A stretch of 64,000 nucleotides of DNA, from assembly GCA_023053575.1 (NCBI GenBank), contig JAKZAP010000012.1, positions 22,990,780 to 23,054,779 on the forward strand. The letters run 5' to 3'. A program made the position numbers and the translations under genes. This document shows, piece after piece, positions 34,127 to 44,600 of the stretch. The notes beneath the pieces were generated by a model, which was given only the letters and a program-made list of their open reading frames with translations, had not been told where the DNA came from and did not search any database. The stretch comes from Branchinecta lynchi. Taxonomy: Eukaryota; Arthropoda; Branchiopoda; Anostraca; Branchinectidae. Numbering within the stretch: the stretch's first letter is position 1; each line of letters starts with the position of its first letter.

Positions 34127-35490
34127 ATTGTTTTTGGGATCCCACAACGTCAGTGGAGGGATACCTATGACATCGCAAAAGTTGTCCGTCTGTCTGTCCA
34201 TCTGTCCGCAAGAAAACTCTCGAAGGGATTGAGATATTTGGATGAAACTTGGTGGGAGGATCGTTTGGATCAAAGTACAGGTCAAGTTCGAAGATGGGCT
34301 CTGTAGCCCTATATATGAGGGGGGGGGGGAGGGGTTTCAAATTAAGGGGCAACAAAAATATTTTTTGAAAGCTATTGAGATAGTTGATGTAAAAGTCAGG
34401 AACCATGCTGAATTCGAATATGAAACTTATTTTCTCGCCGGACAAATAGTTCACCCAGAATACGGCAAAAACCGGAAAATTTTTGAAAAGTAAAAGTTTA
34501 GTATTAAATTGATTAAAGCGTCGATTTAGAGGCAAGGAAACGTACTGAGTCCGAATATGCAATTTATTTTCTCGCCGGACAATTAGTTCGTCCGGAATCC
34601 GGTCAAAACCGGAGAATTTGTTAAAAGTAAAGGTTTTATTAAATTTGATAAGATGTTCGATATGCGGGTAAGAAGACATGCTGAATTTGCATATGACAAT
34701 CATTTTCTCACCGGATGTATAGATCGCTCGGAATCCGGCTGAAACCGGAAAATTTGTTAAAAGTAAAAATTTAATCTGAAGTTGATTAGAGGTTGGATGG
34801 AGGGGGTAAGGAGACGTGCTGAGTTCATTTCTGAGTTTTCTTTTTTTGCCAGACAAGTAGTTTGTCTGGAATCCGGCCGAAACCGGAAGTTGGGCAGAAG
34901 TAAGGAAGGAAGGAGATACGACTTAGCCTATAGGGTAACCATATGCTGAATCCATATTTGAATATTTGACAGCGCAAAACGGATATCTGAATATATCTGA
35001 ACTTGTTATATTATGTTATATTATTGTTATATTATTATTCTTTCCGGTTTTTAAATTACATATCGTTGTATGTTTTGTTGGTTCCGCATCACTTTTCTGT
35101 TGGTATTGTGTTGGATTTTATGATTTAGTTGTTTGCTTTTCACTGAGGACGGTTTGCCGGAAGTGCAAGCGAAATATCCGAATTTATATTTATCGCTCGC
35201 ACATCATCCTAGAGGGATAATTAGCTGATCAATAGAAAACCCCGAAAATCACGGTTTTCTATTTCTTTCGTAATGAGTGGTCAGCTTGGCTTCAAACCTT
35301 ATATTTGTAAACACAAACATGCTGAATCTATATCTGAACTTGGTTTTCTCAGATGATTAGCTTTTTGGCCTTACTCTGTTTCTGAATTTAGTAGTAAAAA
35401 TGTTCAAAGAGTCTGAGAAGACCCAAATTGTCTGGATCAAATATTGAATTTTTGGGATCCCATCGAAACCTTTGGTCTTGTCCATTTCGT
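34127..35490 (-). mobile_element. Family-A element copy, reverse orientation, with a family-F insertion
   Basis: The tail end lies at 34127 (TTTTTGGGATCCCACAACGT) and the start at 35450-35485 (GGGATCCCATCG, then CCTTTGGTCTTG). The tail region on the + strand reads GTTGTCCGTCTGTCTGTCC, a short tetramer tract. Four or more internal units follow. A family-F piece (about 35140-35310) interrupts the element near its 5' end. The 334-codon reverse-strand frame over 33852-34856 is the translation of these units and alternates between two frames of the unit, which argues against coding. Confidence 0.75.
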
Positions 35491-35855
35491 TGGCGTTTTA
35501 GTCTTAAAATTCGTGGGGATCTGAAACACATTGGAAGCTAGAACTTATATGGTAGGCATAGTTTAAAATTTTTCCAGAAGGAAAGGCAGATTGAAAAAAT
35601 TTCGCATGCGGCGCTTAGTTAACATGTTCTGGGGATAGTCGCTGGAAGCTTTGCCTTTTTATTGAAAGAGCCGAATATGTCAATTTAAATATACGAATTT
35701 TAAAGGAAAAATCTCAACTGATGCATTACAGTTAGTTTTACACGGTTCTATTGTGCGGCAACGCCATTTTTTGTCAGTAAATTTTTTAGTGCGTTAGCAC
35801 AGATTGGCCTCCCCCCCCCCCCCCCGAAGGTTAATGGCTAGTGACGCCCCTGCAT
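35491..35855 (-). mobile_element. Family-N element copy, reverse orientation
   Basis: On the reverse strand it begins GCAGGGGCGTCACTAGCC (about 35853), followed by a C/G homopolymer, AACTGTAATGCATCAGTTGAG, a GCTTCCAGCGACT box and an AATTTTTTCAATCTGCC-like box. The same order is seen at 53689-54340. Confidence 0.65.
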
Positions 35856-35870
35856 GGGAGAGACATGCTA

Positions 35871-36150
35871 TTCAAACAATGTTTATAACGGATGGGTCAG
35901 CTACGATTCTTCGTCAGTTATAGTTCGGCCCTTCTAGGCAAGGGTCCTCGTCAGGCTGTCAATCCTTTTGTTCAACTTCCGGGAAGGAAACAAACCTGTA
36001 ATCTGTAATCTGTAACCTGTAATCTGTTTTCCTTCCCCGAAGTTGAACCAGAGGATTTACAGCCTGACGAGGACCCTTGCCAAGAAGGGCCGAAATATCG
36101 CTGATGAAGAATAGTAGCTGACGTATCCGTTATAAACATTGTTTGAATAA
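35871..36150. repeat. Family-D palindrome, imperfect
   Basis: The arms 35871-35992 and about 36030-36150 are inverted copies of the family-D sequence. The spacer is a short array of CTGTAATC words. The right arm carries CTGACGA (36064-36070), a GGACCCTT/AAGGGCC hairpin and GAAA (36092-36095), then GTAGCTGAC. Confidence 0.8.
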
Positions 36151-36640
36151 ATGTTTCAAAGTCAGCTTGGGCTCAAAGAATATTTAGACACATGCTTTTT
36201 CGTTGGATGCATGGGGTTCTCTAGCTTGACCCTTTCATTTTACGAGGACCCTTGCCAAGAAGGGCCGAAATATCGCTGATGAAGAATCGTAGCTGTCGTA
36301 TCCGTTGTAAACATTGTTTGAATAAATGTTTCAAAGTCAACTTGGGCTCAAAGAATATTTATTGACTCTTTCGAATCTGTACCTGCGTTCATTTGATAAT
36401 ATCTGGAAAAGAGAAATAAGAGAAACATGGAGATTCGATGCGAAACGGTATGACAGTTATACGCGTTTTCGTTGGTTGGATGAGATTTCTGTTTTACCAT
36501 TTAGCAAAATGGTACCGCGTCTCTAGCCTGACCCTTTCGCATCTCTGTACCTGCGTTTAATTGAACTGGGACACTGGGTAATGTCTTGGAAGGAGAAAGA
36601 AGATAAACAGAAAGAGATTCGTATGACAGTTCTGTTTGTA
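36151..36640 (+). repeat. Family-D and family-M dispersed repeats
   Basis: A 5'-truncated family-D copy lies at about 36242-36360 (ACGAGGACCCTTGCCAAG, then GGGCCGAAATATCGCTG). It is followed by family-M units with CTCTAGCCTGACCCTTTCGC, TGCGTTTAATTGAACTGGG and GACAGTTCTGTTTG. No coding content. Confidence 0.65.
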
Positions 36641-38030
36641 AGACATGTGCTGTAAAACTGGCAACTATACTGTTTAGATATATATTTTTACAAGTCATGC
36701 AATCACATGATCTGTATGACCTGTGATCTGTCTCTGAAAGAGGTTTCTTCAAACTATGGAAACATTTAAACATTCTATCTAGAAAGTATTTCGCAGACTA
36801 TACATTTCAGTTGCTTTTTCCTAGCTCAAGGTGATCTAAAAGGCTAGTGAATCCCGGGAGACGTATTCAGCCATGCTGCTCATAAAAGGTTTATCACCTG
36901 GACTGAAACGTTGTCCCTCAGTTTCTCTTTCCAGTGTCCAGATTTATTCTGTTTTCAAGTGAAGTCGCTGGAAAAGAATCAAAGACAGTTTTCGGTTAAG
37001 CAGACATTGTTAGGAGATGTTTGTATCCCAGGGTTAGGCCGACTGGGAGGGGGGCTGAGGGATAGGCGACCAAAGCAGACAGTTCCATTCTGTTTCCTAA
37101 TCATCCGTCTATTTCTGAAAAACTCTGATTTCGCTGGGTAATAGATTAGATTAGATTTTATTAAATTTTATTTTACACAGGTGTACAAAACATTTTGCAG
37201 CAGCTGCTAAGAAAGCCCCAAAGGGCTTGTTGGCCGCAGGAGGCAGTCTTCTCTATTCTAGATATTCTAGTCACACAATTTTACATTCCCTTACATACCA
37301 TTTATACACACTTGAATGGCAATGGCATTATTCCACTTTTCTTTGAAATTTCTAGCAAGGAAAACGTTTCACTATACCAAATAATGGTTGCCTTTTGTTG
37401 CCTTATTAACTTTTTTTGCAAATACTGTTTACCTCGACCTATCATTGTAGAAAACCATTTATCGATCGGCCCCGGCCCCGGCCAAACCATAGTGTTTTTC
37501 TTATGTGTTTGTTTTTGTCGTAGATACGCTTTATTTTGTAAGTCTAGGGCTTATCAAAGACTTGTAGTCCGCGAAAGTGGCTAGACATAAAAAATAAAAA
37601 GCATATCCTTATCGTTCAAACCCTGAAATTTCTCATTCTTGGTTAATACAATTCTATAACAGTGGAAACCAGAGTGTCCAGTTACGAAAACACAACCAAT
37701 CCCCTCGCAAAAACCAACGGGAAAGCCTAAATTTAGTTACGATGGTGGACAGATACGTGTTACGGCAAAATCAGGAGTTTGAGGAAATGGCAGAAAGTGG
37801 GAGAAGAATCGTTACCAGTCAACAGGAATGATTATCACCAACACAACTGTATTTTCATATGCAAAATCACTACACCAAAAACCTACGTTGTTCGCAAATT
37901 CAGAAATCAAATCTTTTCAACTTGTCCCTCTTTCTCGCTGCCATGCATTATTTACCCAATGGATTTGATAATATTCAATTAGTTTACTGGACACACGGTT
38001 TACTGGACACACAGCTTGAAGCCAAGCTGA
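36641..38030. other. Intergenic DNA with a probable LINE/SINE 3' tail on the reverse strand
   Basis: Read on the reverse strand, 37500-37140 ends in TAAAATAAAATTTAATAAAA followed by TCTAATCTAAT. This resembles a retroelement 3' end with a short repeated tail. No domain was recognised in the frames of this interval. Confidence 0.35.
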
Positions 38031-38049
38031 CCATTCATTTCAAATAAAA

Positions 38050-38215
38050 TAGAAAAACGAGATTGCTGGGGTTTTTTCTTGATCAGCTAGTTACCCCTCC
38101 AAGAAGATGTGGGAGGGATAAGTACAATTTTGTGTATTTCGGTTGCACTTCCGGCAAATCTTCCTCTTCGCACATCGTCTTGGAGGGGTAACTAGCTGTT
38201 CAAGAAAGAAAACCG
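38050..38215. mobile_element. Family-F short palindromic element
   Basis: TCTTGATCAGCTAGTTACCC with CTCCAAGAAGATGTG (38077-38112) is the inverted counterpart of CACATCGTCTTGGAGGGGTAACTAGCTG at about 38172-38200. A partial copy lies at about 35136-35310 inside a family-A element. A LINE 3' tail abuts the right side. Confidence 0.65.
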
Positions 38216-38221
38216 AAAATA

Positions 38222-38900
38222 CAATAATAGCAATTTATTGAGGCCCGCTATACAACAAATGAAAGAGCGGAGTAATAGAAAGAAAAAAAAATTAATTACA
38301 CACAATAAAAGGAAACACTACATAAACTTTATAAAACTTATATATACGTTAGGCGAGTCAACGGCGATTCGTATATATTTTTGAGAGACCGCGATCTAGT
38401 ACGACACTCCATGGTTTCGCACTTCGCGGAAGCTCTGGTACTTCTTCGACAGGGCTGAATTAGAATCCCACGGGGGGAGTCCGAGAAGGTATTTTGCCAG
38501 TTTGTAGTATTTTGTCCGAATTTGCCTTTTCTCGGAAATGTTTAGCAAATCCCAAAATGGAGAAATGTACAGTAAGTGCGGTGTGACCAAAGCATTGAAC
38601 AGGCGCCCTAGGAGTAGTCTATTTCCTCTGTTCTTTAGTGCGACAGCTTTACCGTAACCAATACACATACCTCTGTAAGCGGTATCCGAGATACGTCCTC
38701 TAGGGATATCAGAACGGTACACAAGGCCGAAGTATTTAAGCGAAGTAGACTGAGGTATAACAGTGTTCTCATTTACACGCAACCGCGAATCGTTATTAAA
38801 CACGTCCATTGAAGACAAGATATTCAGTTTTTCTATTTGCTTAAACGGTATAAATTCGTTAAAAACAATATTGAAAGAAAGAAGAACTGCCAAGTATTCA
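38222..38900 (-). pseudogene. 5'-truncated LINE, RT C-terminal domain and 3' UTR
   Basis: The reverse strand 38893-38396 encodes 165 residues: NEFIPFKQIEKLNILSS, a TSLKYFGLVY block, GYGKAVALKN, LFNALVTPHLLYISPFWDLL and YYKLAKYLLGLPPWDSN, ending in a stop. This is the thumb and C-terminal region of a non-LTR reverse transcriptase. It matches the fragments at 3528-4056 and 48716-49200, so they belong to one family. The 3' UTR runs to about 38222 and ends CAATAAATTGCTATTATTG. It lacks the catalytic palm, so it is an inactive 5' truncation typical of LINE insertion. Confidence 0.8.
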
Positions 38901-39027
38901 GATCTATTTTTTATTTTTATTCATAAGCCAGCTAAATATTTTTCTTTCTACTTAAACAACGCCCTGCCCTGTACTTCCAAATCCCACGGCTAGATCATCC
39001 CTGAGTCGTACCAAGTCCTGGTTTGAA
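38901..39027. other. Unassigned DNA between LINE and TIR remnant
   Basis: A short linker with no recognised feature. Confidence 0.3.
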
Positions 39028-39142
39028 TCGAGGGGTAACTCACTCCCAAAATGAACTGTATAGTAAGTGTCCGACCGGTGTTCAGCCGCTGCCAAGTCGG
39101 TGCCCACGGAAGCTTGTACAGTGGCGCCGAGCAAGAGACTAA
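39028..39142. repeat. Degenerate family-K TIR element
   Basis: AGGGGTAACTCACTCCCAAAA at the left resembles the exact terminal repeat of the element at 41780-41936 (GGGGTTGCTCACTCCCAAAA). The right end GAGACTAACCC is a poor inverted match. The core has GGTG- and GCCG-rich words, as in the better copy. Confidence 0.4.
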
Positions 39143-39620
39143 CCCATCGACTTGAATTGTCGTTTTGATATCTGGGGTATCCAGCTGATTAGCTCCTTTA
39201 AAGGAATTAATTCGGAAGCATTCTCGCATTTGCAGTGAATAGGTCACCAACTCGTTCGTTCAAAATTGGATTTGGTACTGAGATATTACCTTTTACTTCG
39301 GACATTGTTTACATTTGAAAAACACAGAACTGACCGAAGAATATGAGGCACAACCATTAATTTAGGCAAATTAGAGTCACATGTGTCTTTTTTTTTGTAA
39401 TATTTTAAGTCTCTCATGCTCATTTCCTTTTGCACCTATTTGCACAGTCTAAAGGCAAAACGGATTTTGCATTGATTTCAGATTGGTTCGTAATTGTCCG
39501 AAGTATTCCACCCGAAGGAAAAGAACATTTAAACATAAGCTATAGCCTTAACTACATGAGTCTAATTTCAATATATGTGTCAAAAGAAATCTGGAACACT
39601 TGGCTTCGAGCAGGCATCAA
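39143..39620. other. Intergenic DNA, no gene recognised
   Basis: Short frames only. No repeat match within the window was noted. Confidence 0.35.
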
Positions 39621-39627
39621 GTTCTTA

Positions 39628-40071
39628 CAGGAGTGTTGCATGAAGCTGCCACCCGAAACTCCTATTTTGGGGAAATGACTTAGGGAAAAAGAGTAAAGGT
39701 TGAAATAAAATTCAGTGGAGTATCCTGAAAGGAAGCTTAGAGCCTTCGCTTTCTGCTGGTACCATAGTTTACTTGTAATTGTTCAAGACTAAGCTGGAGA
39801 ACACAAAAGAATATAGGCACCCAAGTGATCATGAAGTCGCCCACTTTGCTAAAAATGGTATTTTGCTACATGGTGAAGTTAGAAGCCAGCTGTTTGGTCA
39901 GAGAGGTTCCTTGACCTTTTGCAAATAACAAAATTTGCTGTTTTCTTGGAATTTGCATGATTTTTCTGGGGGTGGCAGCTTCATGATCCAATGTGGCAGG
40001 ATCATGTACCATGGCCAATTGGGGGGGGGGGGGTGCCATAGTAAGGGCAGCTTCATGCAACATTCCTGTAC
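39628..40071. repeat. Inverted repeat pair, about 25-bp arms (family J)
   Basis: CAGGAGTGTTGCATGAAGCT with GCCACC (about 39629-39654) is inverted as GGCAGCTTCATGCAACATTCCTG (about 40047-40069). A second GGTGGCAGCTTCATGATCC sits at about 39972, before a 13-nt G-run. The pair could be the ends of a small TIR element of about 440 bp. Confidence 0.5.
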
Positions 40072-40730
40072 TTATCATTTCAATCGACTATTTTGGAGAC
40101 AAAACAAAACCAAGGCAGTCCATATTCGGCAGAAGTTGCGTAGTTCGGAACTACAATGCCGAGCTATCTAAAGTTCGACGCTGAGTCTGCAGCGATTTTT
40201 GCATTTTCGGGGAAGATGATGCTGATTTTTACCACCGAAATACTTTCTCATCAGTTTTCTTGCAACAGTCTCATCCAAAAGTTATTGGCTGTAGTTTTAA
40301 GTAGAGGGCGGGACCGAGCATTCGAATGGCTCCTATTGGTTCTTTCCAAGACGCTTGTCTTGTTCTTTCGCACTGGGAACTCTGAAGCATATAACCGTCA
40401 GCGTTGCTTCTTCCCAAGCGTGGAAAGGCTTAGAACTTGATCGGTGCTGGGAGAATAGTGTCAGGAATAGACTACGGAAGCACTGTTGCATTAAAGGTCA
40501 CTGGAATTACCTATAAACGTAAGAAACTTGTCCTAAATATTCAAACTGAATCTTCTCTAAAGTAGACTAATGTTCTAACTCACTAAAGGATGAATATTAG
40601 ACGCGTCAGTTTCTAAACGCTACATTTAATGTTTTTACATTTAACTCTTTCTTCACCGAAGTATGTTAAATTTCGTGCTCACGCCTACTAGCTATTATCC
40701 TCCTGCTGTGTGGTAGTCATTTATTATGTG
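40072..40730. other. Intergenic DNA upstream of the DMRT gene, no gene recognised
   Basis: This is the nearest non-repeat sequence 5' of the gene and could hold its promoter or a 5' untranslated exon, but I see no convincing TATA or initiator element, and the frames are short. Confidence 0.3.
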
Positions 40731-41000
40731 TTTATTCGAACAATGTTTACACGGATACGTCAGCTCTGATTTTTCATCAGCGATATTTCGGCCCTTCTTG
40801 GCAAGGGTCCTCGTCAGGCTGTCAATCTTCTTGTTCAACTTCGGGGAAGGAAACAAACCTGTAAGGTTACAGGTTTGTTTCCTTCCCCGAAGTTGAACAA
40901 GAAGATTGACAGCCTGACGAGGACCCTTGCCAAGAAGGGCCGAAATATCGCTGATGAAAAATCAGAGCTGACGTATCCGTGTAAACATTGTTCGAATAAA
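40731..41000. repeat. Perfect 134-bp palindrome of family D
   Basis: Arms 40731-40864 and 40867-41000 are exact reverse complements with only GG between them. Each arm carries the complete family-D sequence: GAAGTTGAACAAGAAGATTG, ACAGC, CTGACGA (40914-40920 in the right arm), a GGACCCTT/AAGGGCC hairpin and GAAATATCGCTGATG. The palindrome ends 406 bp before the predicted DMRT start codon. Confidence 0.95.
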
Positions 41001-41406
41001 TGTTTCAAAGTCAGCTTGGGCTCAAAGAATATTTATTTATTATGTGGTAATTATCATTAGACTAAACAAGCCAGTTTGACTGTTTGAAGGAGATAAATAG
41101 CAATAACTAGTGAAGTAATATAATTCGCACCACCTCTTAGCACTACAAAACATGAATAAGCAGCGACATTATGGGGGAGAGTGCTGTCGCTATGTGATAG
41201 AGGAAAAAACATTGAAAAACAGTTTATTTGGTTGTCAACTTGATTGTATTCATCTTTATTTGCTTCATCCTTGAAAGAAATAAGTAAATGGGGATAATAG
41301 TTAGCACTACTGTTCAGTAGTAATTAGCGTTATTACCGTGGGAAAAGTGCTAAAGATGGGATGCAGCTTCACGGTATTTAATTTGCAATTGTATCCTTTA
41401 GGTACA

Positions 41407-41664
41407 ATGGATCTTGCATCGACCTCGAAGCAAAGCGCAAGAGGTCCACCGCAGTCCCCTTCCATGCCGAAAACACACTCATTTTTTTCCGGTATGGGCG
41501 GAATTCCGACCTCGTCTAGTGGTATGGGCCAGCTCGGACAACATCAAACGGATCCGATGCAAGCGGCGGCGGCAGCGGCGATTTTCTTCCGCGCGTCGGA
41601 AAGATATCAGCGGACACCGAAGTGCGCGCGATGCCGGAATCACGGTGTCGTCTCAGCTTTGAAG
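41407..41664 (+). CDS. Dmrta2: DMRT coding exon 1: N terminus and first half of DM domain
   Basis: It encodes 86 residues. A Ser/Pro/Gly-rich leader and a run of six Ala ([18 protein letters not shown]) precede [18 protein letters not shown], the first zinc-binding half of the DM domain. The exon ends at AAG|GTATGC, a phase-0 donor. The [15 protein letters not shown] junction resembles the FLRAAEKYPRTPKC context of vertebrate DMRTA proteins. Confidence 0.92.
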
Positions 41665-44600
41665 GTATGCCTTTTGGGATCTTGAAATGTAACTGATGGG
41701 ATTGCTCTTAAGGCCTACTCCGTTCGTCCGACTACTAGTACGGTAACGTTACTCTCGAAGGAGCTAAGATATTTCCCGAGGGGTTGCTCACTCCCAAAAA
41801 CGATGTACACCAAGTTGGGCGTGTGATGCCGATGCCGCGGTGCCACGCCGATTCCATGCCGGTGCCGGGGTGCCGTGCCGGGTCCCCGCCGGTGCCGCGC
41901 CAAGGTGTCCACCGGTGGCGCGGAGTGAGCAACCCCACGGTATTTCCGCTGAACTTTAGCTTAAAAGACCAGTCGTCTTTGCTTCATTTATTGGTAAATC
42001 CAGATACCCAAATATCTTAAAGTTCCTAATAATCCCCTATTGATATCTCACTGATTCTCACACTTTCCTTGTTTCGGTAATTTCGATGCGTATGATGTTC
42101 CCGACGATTGGTTGAGGGAAGCTTCACGTCAGATAAATTGGTATCAACATCTTCTGTGTTTTTCTTAGAAGTCAATGGACCCGAAAAAGGCTTAAAACAG
42201 CCAAAGCCATGATTGGAACACAAACAGTCAATATTATAATACATAATATTATAATAGTAATATTGCTAGGGGTCCTTTAATGATGGAATTACGTAAACGG
42301 CTCATGTAGAGTGTTCAGCTCTGTGACGTGGGTGATGAACCGGTTGGATACACTTGCCCCAAGCAGTATCACTGATTCTGTACAGTGTAGAGGTATGCTT
42401 ATTTGAACGTTTAACGACTTTGTTTTCATGCACTTGCTGTGACTAAAGTTAACTACCAGTTAGCCTAAGTAGGTAATTAAGGGCCTCTGGAAACACCTAA
42501 ATAGGTATTTTGGATCTTATTTCTACCGTTTAGCCCAAAACTGGACTGTTCACGTTTAAGCAACTGTTCAAATATACATACTTGCTACTGTATTCCACCC
42601 TTAACTAGCGGCTGCAGAAGTCAACGAACTATTTTCATTATCCTTTTTGAGGCTCAGTTGGTTCTGCGTCGATCTTGTAAACCGAACGTCGTGGTTCAAA
42701 TCCGAAGCCCAATGAGTATTGTTTGCCTTTCAGTGTACTACTTACATTTACATGTATATTTTTTTAACGCGTCATTTTGACGCAGATGCACTGCTTATTT
42801 TATTGATTGATTGATTGAACTTTATTTCCCGTAAAAACAATTAACGTAACTAATTAACTAACATCATTAAATGCCATGAGTTATCACCAAGGCCGTATCC
42901 AGGGGGGGGGGGGGGTTAGGGGGCCGAAACATACAAAATACTCATTTTTATAGGCTTTTCCCTCTGATTTATGTTTTTTTTGTACTTTTTTGTGCGACCC
43001 GCAGGCAACCCCCCCCCCCCGAAAGAGACCCCCCCCCCCCCCGAAATAAGTTCCTGGATACGGGCCTGGTTATAACCCATCATGTGTGAAGAACGGATAA
43101 TCAGTAAAGGTTGGGTGGTCACCTGCGTGGAAATGCGGTATTTACTCATCTGTAACTATTTCTGGGGATAAAAAATTAACGAAATGTTTACCAATATTTT
43201 TTTTATTTAGGGCCATAAGCGGTACTGTCGCTGGAGGGAGTGCGAATGTGCAAAATGCACGCTTATTGCAGAGCGACAACGCGTAATGGCGGCTCAAGTG
43301 GCACTGAGAAGACAACAGGCACAGGTAAGATCTACTTACCTAATTGTACTTTTGTGTCGGGGTTTAAGCTGTGCAACTCTCCCTAGCAATAGCAGTCTAC
43401 GGTCTAAGTCATCCCATGAAGTAAGGATCCTACCTCCTTCCATGCATAACGGATATCATGTTGCTCAGTATATTGTGTATTTTGTCCTCGAAGTAAGAAG
43501 TCCCTCATATTGGCATTAAAGCGTTGAGAATTATTGCAAATCGCATTTAGGCCTCGAGGCGGTTTGGAATCGTTGCCAACGGTATTGTAACGATAAATGT
43601 CATTCCTTCCAGTTAATGCCAAGGAATTTAACCAGTAATATATAAGCGGGGGAGTCTGTTGCGGGGGGAATAGCAGGCAGTTTTGAAAATTCGTGGGGAG
43701 TATTAGCATGTTGAAGTACTGTTAGAATTGCTACTGTATAACGGATTGAACGACGTATGGGCTGTAGAAGCTGTAATTAAAATGAAACCACTAGATATGT
43801 CAACACAGTTTATCTCTACCTCATTAAGTCAAAGAACCCTAAGCTGTTCACGCTACCCTAGATTAGTCCTTCCTCTTTAAGCTGCAGGCTTACCTTCGTG
43901 AACCGTTCTACATGACGGCGGAAACCTTCCGTCGGCTCAATGCCTTCTTTGAGGTTCAGCCACGGTTTACGTTGGCCACGGAGTTTCTTCCAGCCGGGCA
44001 GTAGGGTGGCAAGCAAAGCCTTCTTCGCCAGGCTTGAATTGGCTCTTGGCTAACTTGTCCAAGCCAAGACGGTTAGCGTTTGTTGACGACACTGTCAGAA
44101 GTTTCATAACAAAGAACACAAGGATGTGCGGTTTCAACAGACAACAGGCAACAGACAACACTTTGAATGTTATCTGTTGTCGCGACAAACGTGCATGAAA
44201 TGTTATGCGTAACAAGCATTGACAGAAGAGCCAAAAAGTATCTGCTGAATTTTTCGATTTCATGACGACAAACAAAAAAGGCAGGAGATCTTTTTTTTTT
44301 GTGGTTTTTCGGCTCTTTCTGGCAATGCTTGTTCTACATAACATTTCATGAATAACGTTTGTCGTGACACCAGATAACATTCTAAGTGTTGTCTGTTGCG
44401 TGTTATCTGTTGAAACCGCGATTTCTTGGGTTGTCTGTTATGAGACTTCTGACAGTGTAATGAGGCTAAGATTTGATTTTTTGAAGTAGAAAACTGCCGC
44501 CACCAAATACGTCGCCGGTGAAGAGGCAGAACCACGTATTTGTGAGCAGGATCGTCAAACTGTAAGAACATTCAGACAATAACACAAAGACGCACTGTTT

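Larger units (their letters stand above)
41665..43210 (+). other. Dmrta2: DMRT intron 1 (splits the DM domain)
   Basis: The donor is GTATGC at 41665 and the acceptor is TTTTTTATTTAG ending at 43210, phase 0. The 1546-bp intron contains a 157-bp TIR element (41780-41936), a family-B copy (41961-42280), a tRNA-like A-box/B-box segment (about 42644-42715) and a TIR element with G/C runs (42881-43075). Confidence 0.88.

Noticed and set aside
33852..34856. 334-codon reverse-strand frame, the longest in the window
   Set aside because: It covers family-A tandem units and alternates between two frames of the same unit. Other copies are interrupted. It looks like low stop density in a repeat, not a gene.
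41338..41406. 23-codon upstream extension of DMRT exon 1 (start at ATG 41338)
   Set aside because: The segment overlaps a likely polypyrimidine-AG acceptor (to 41401), has a weak start context and is unlike DMRT N termini; ATG 41407 is preferred. RNA-seq would decide.
42644..42715. Functional tRNA-Thr gene
   Set aside because: The A and B boxes are good, but acceptor and T stems do not pair, so it is listed only as a tRNA-like repeat.
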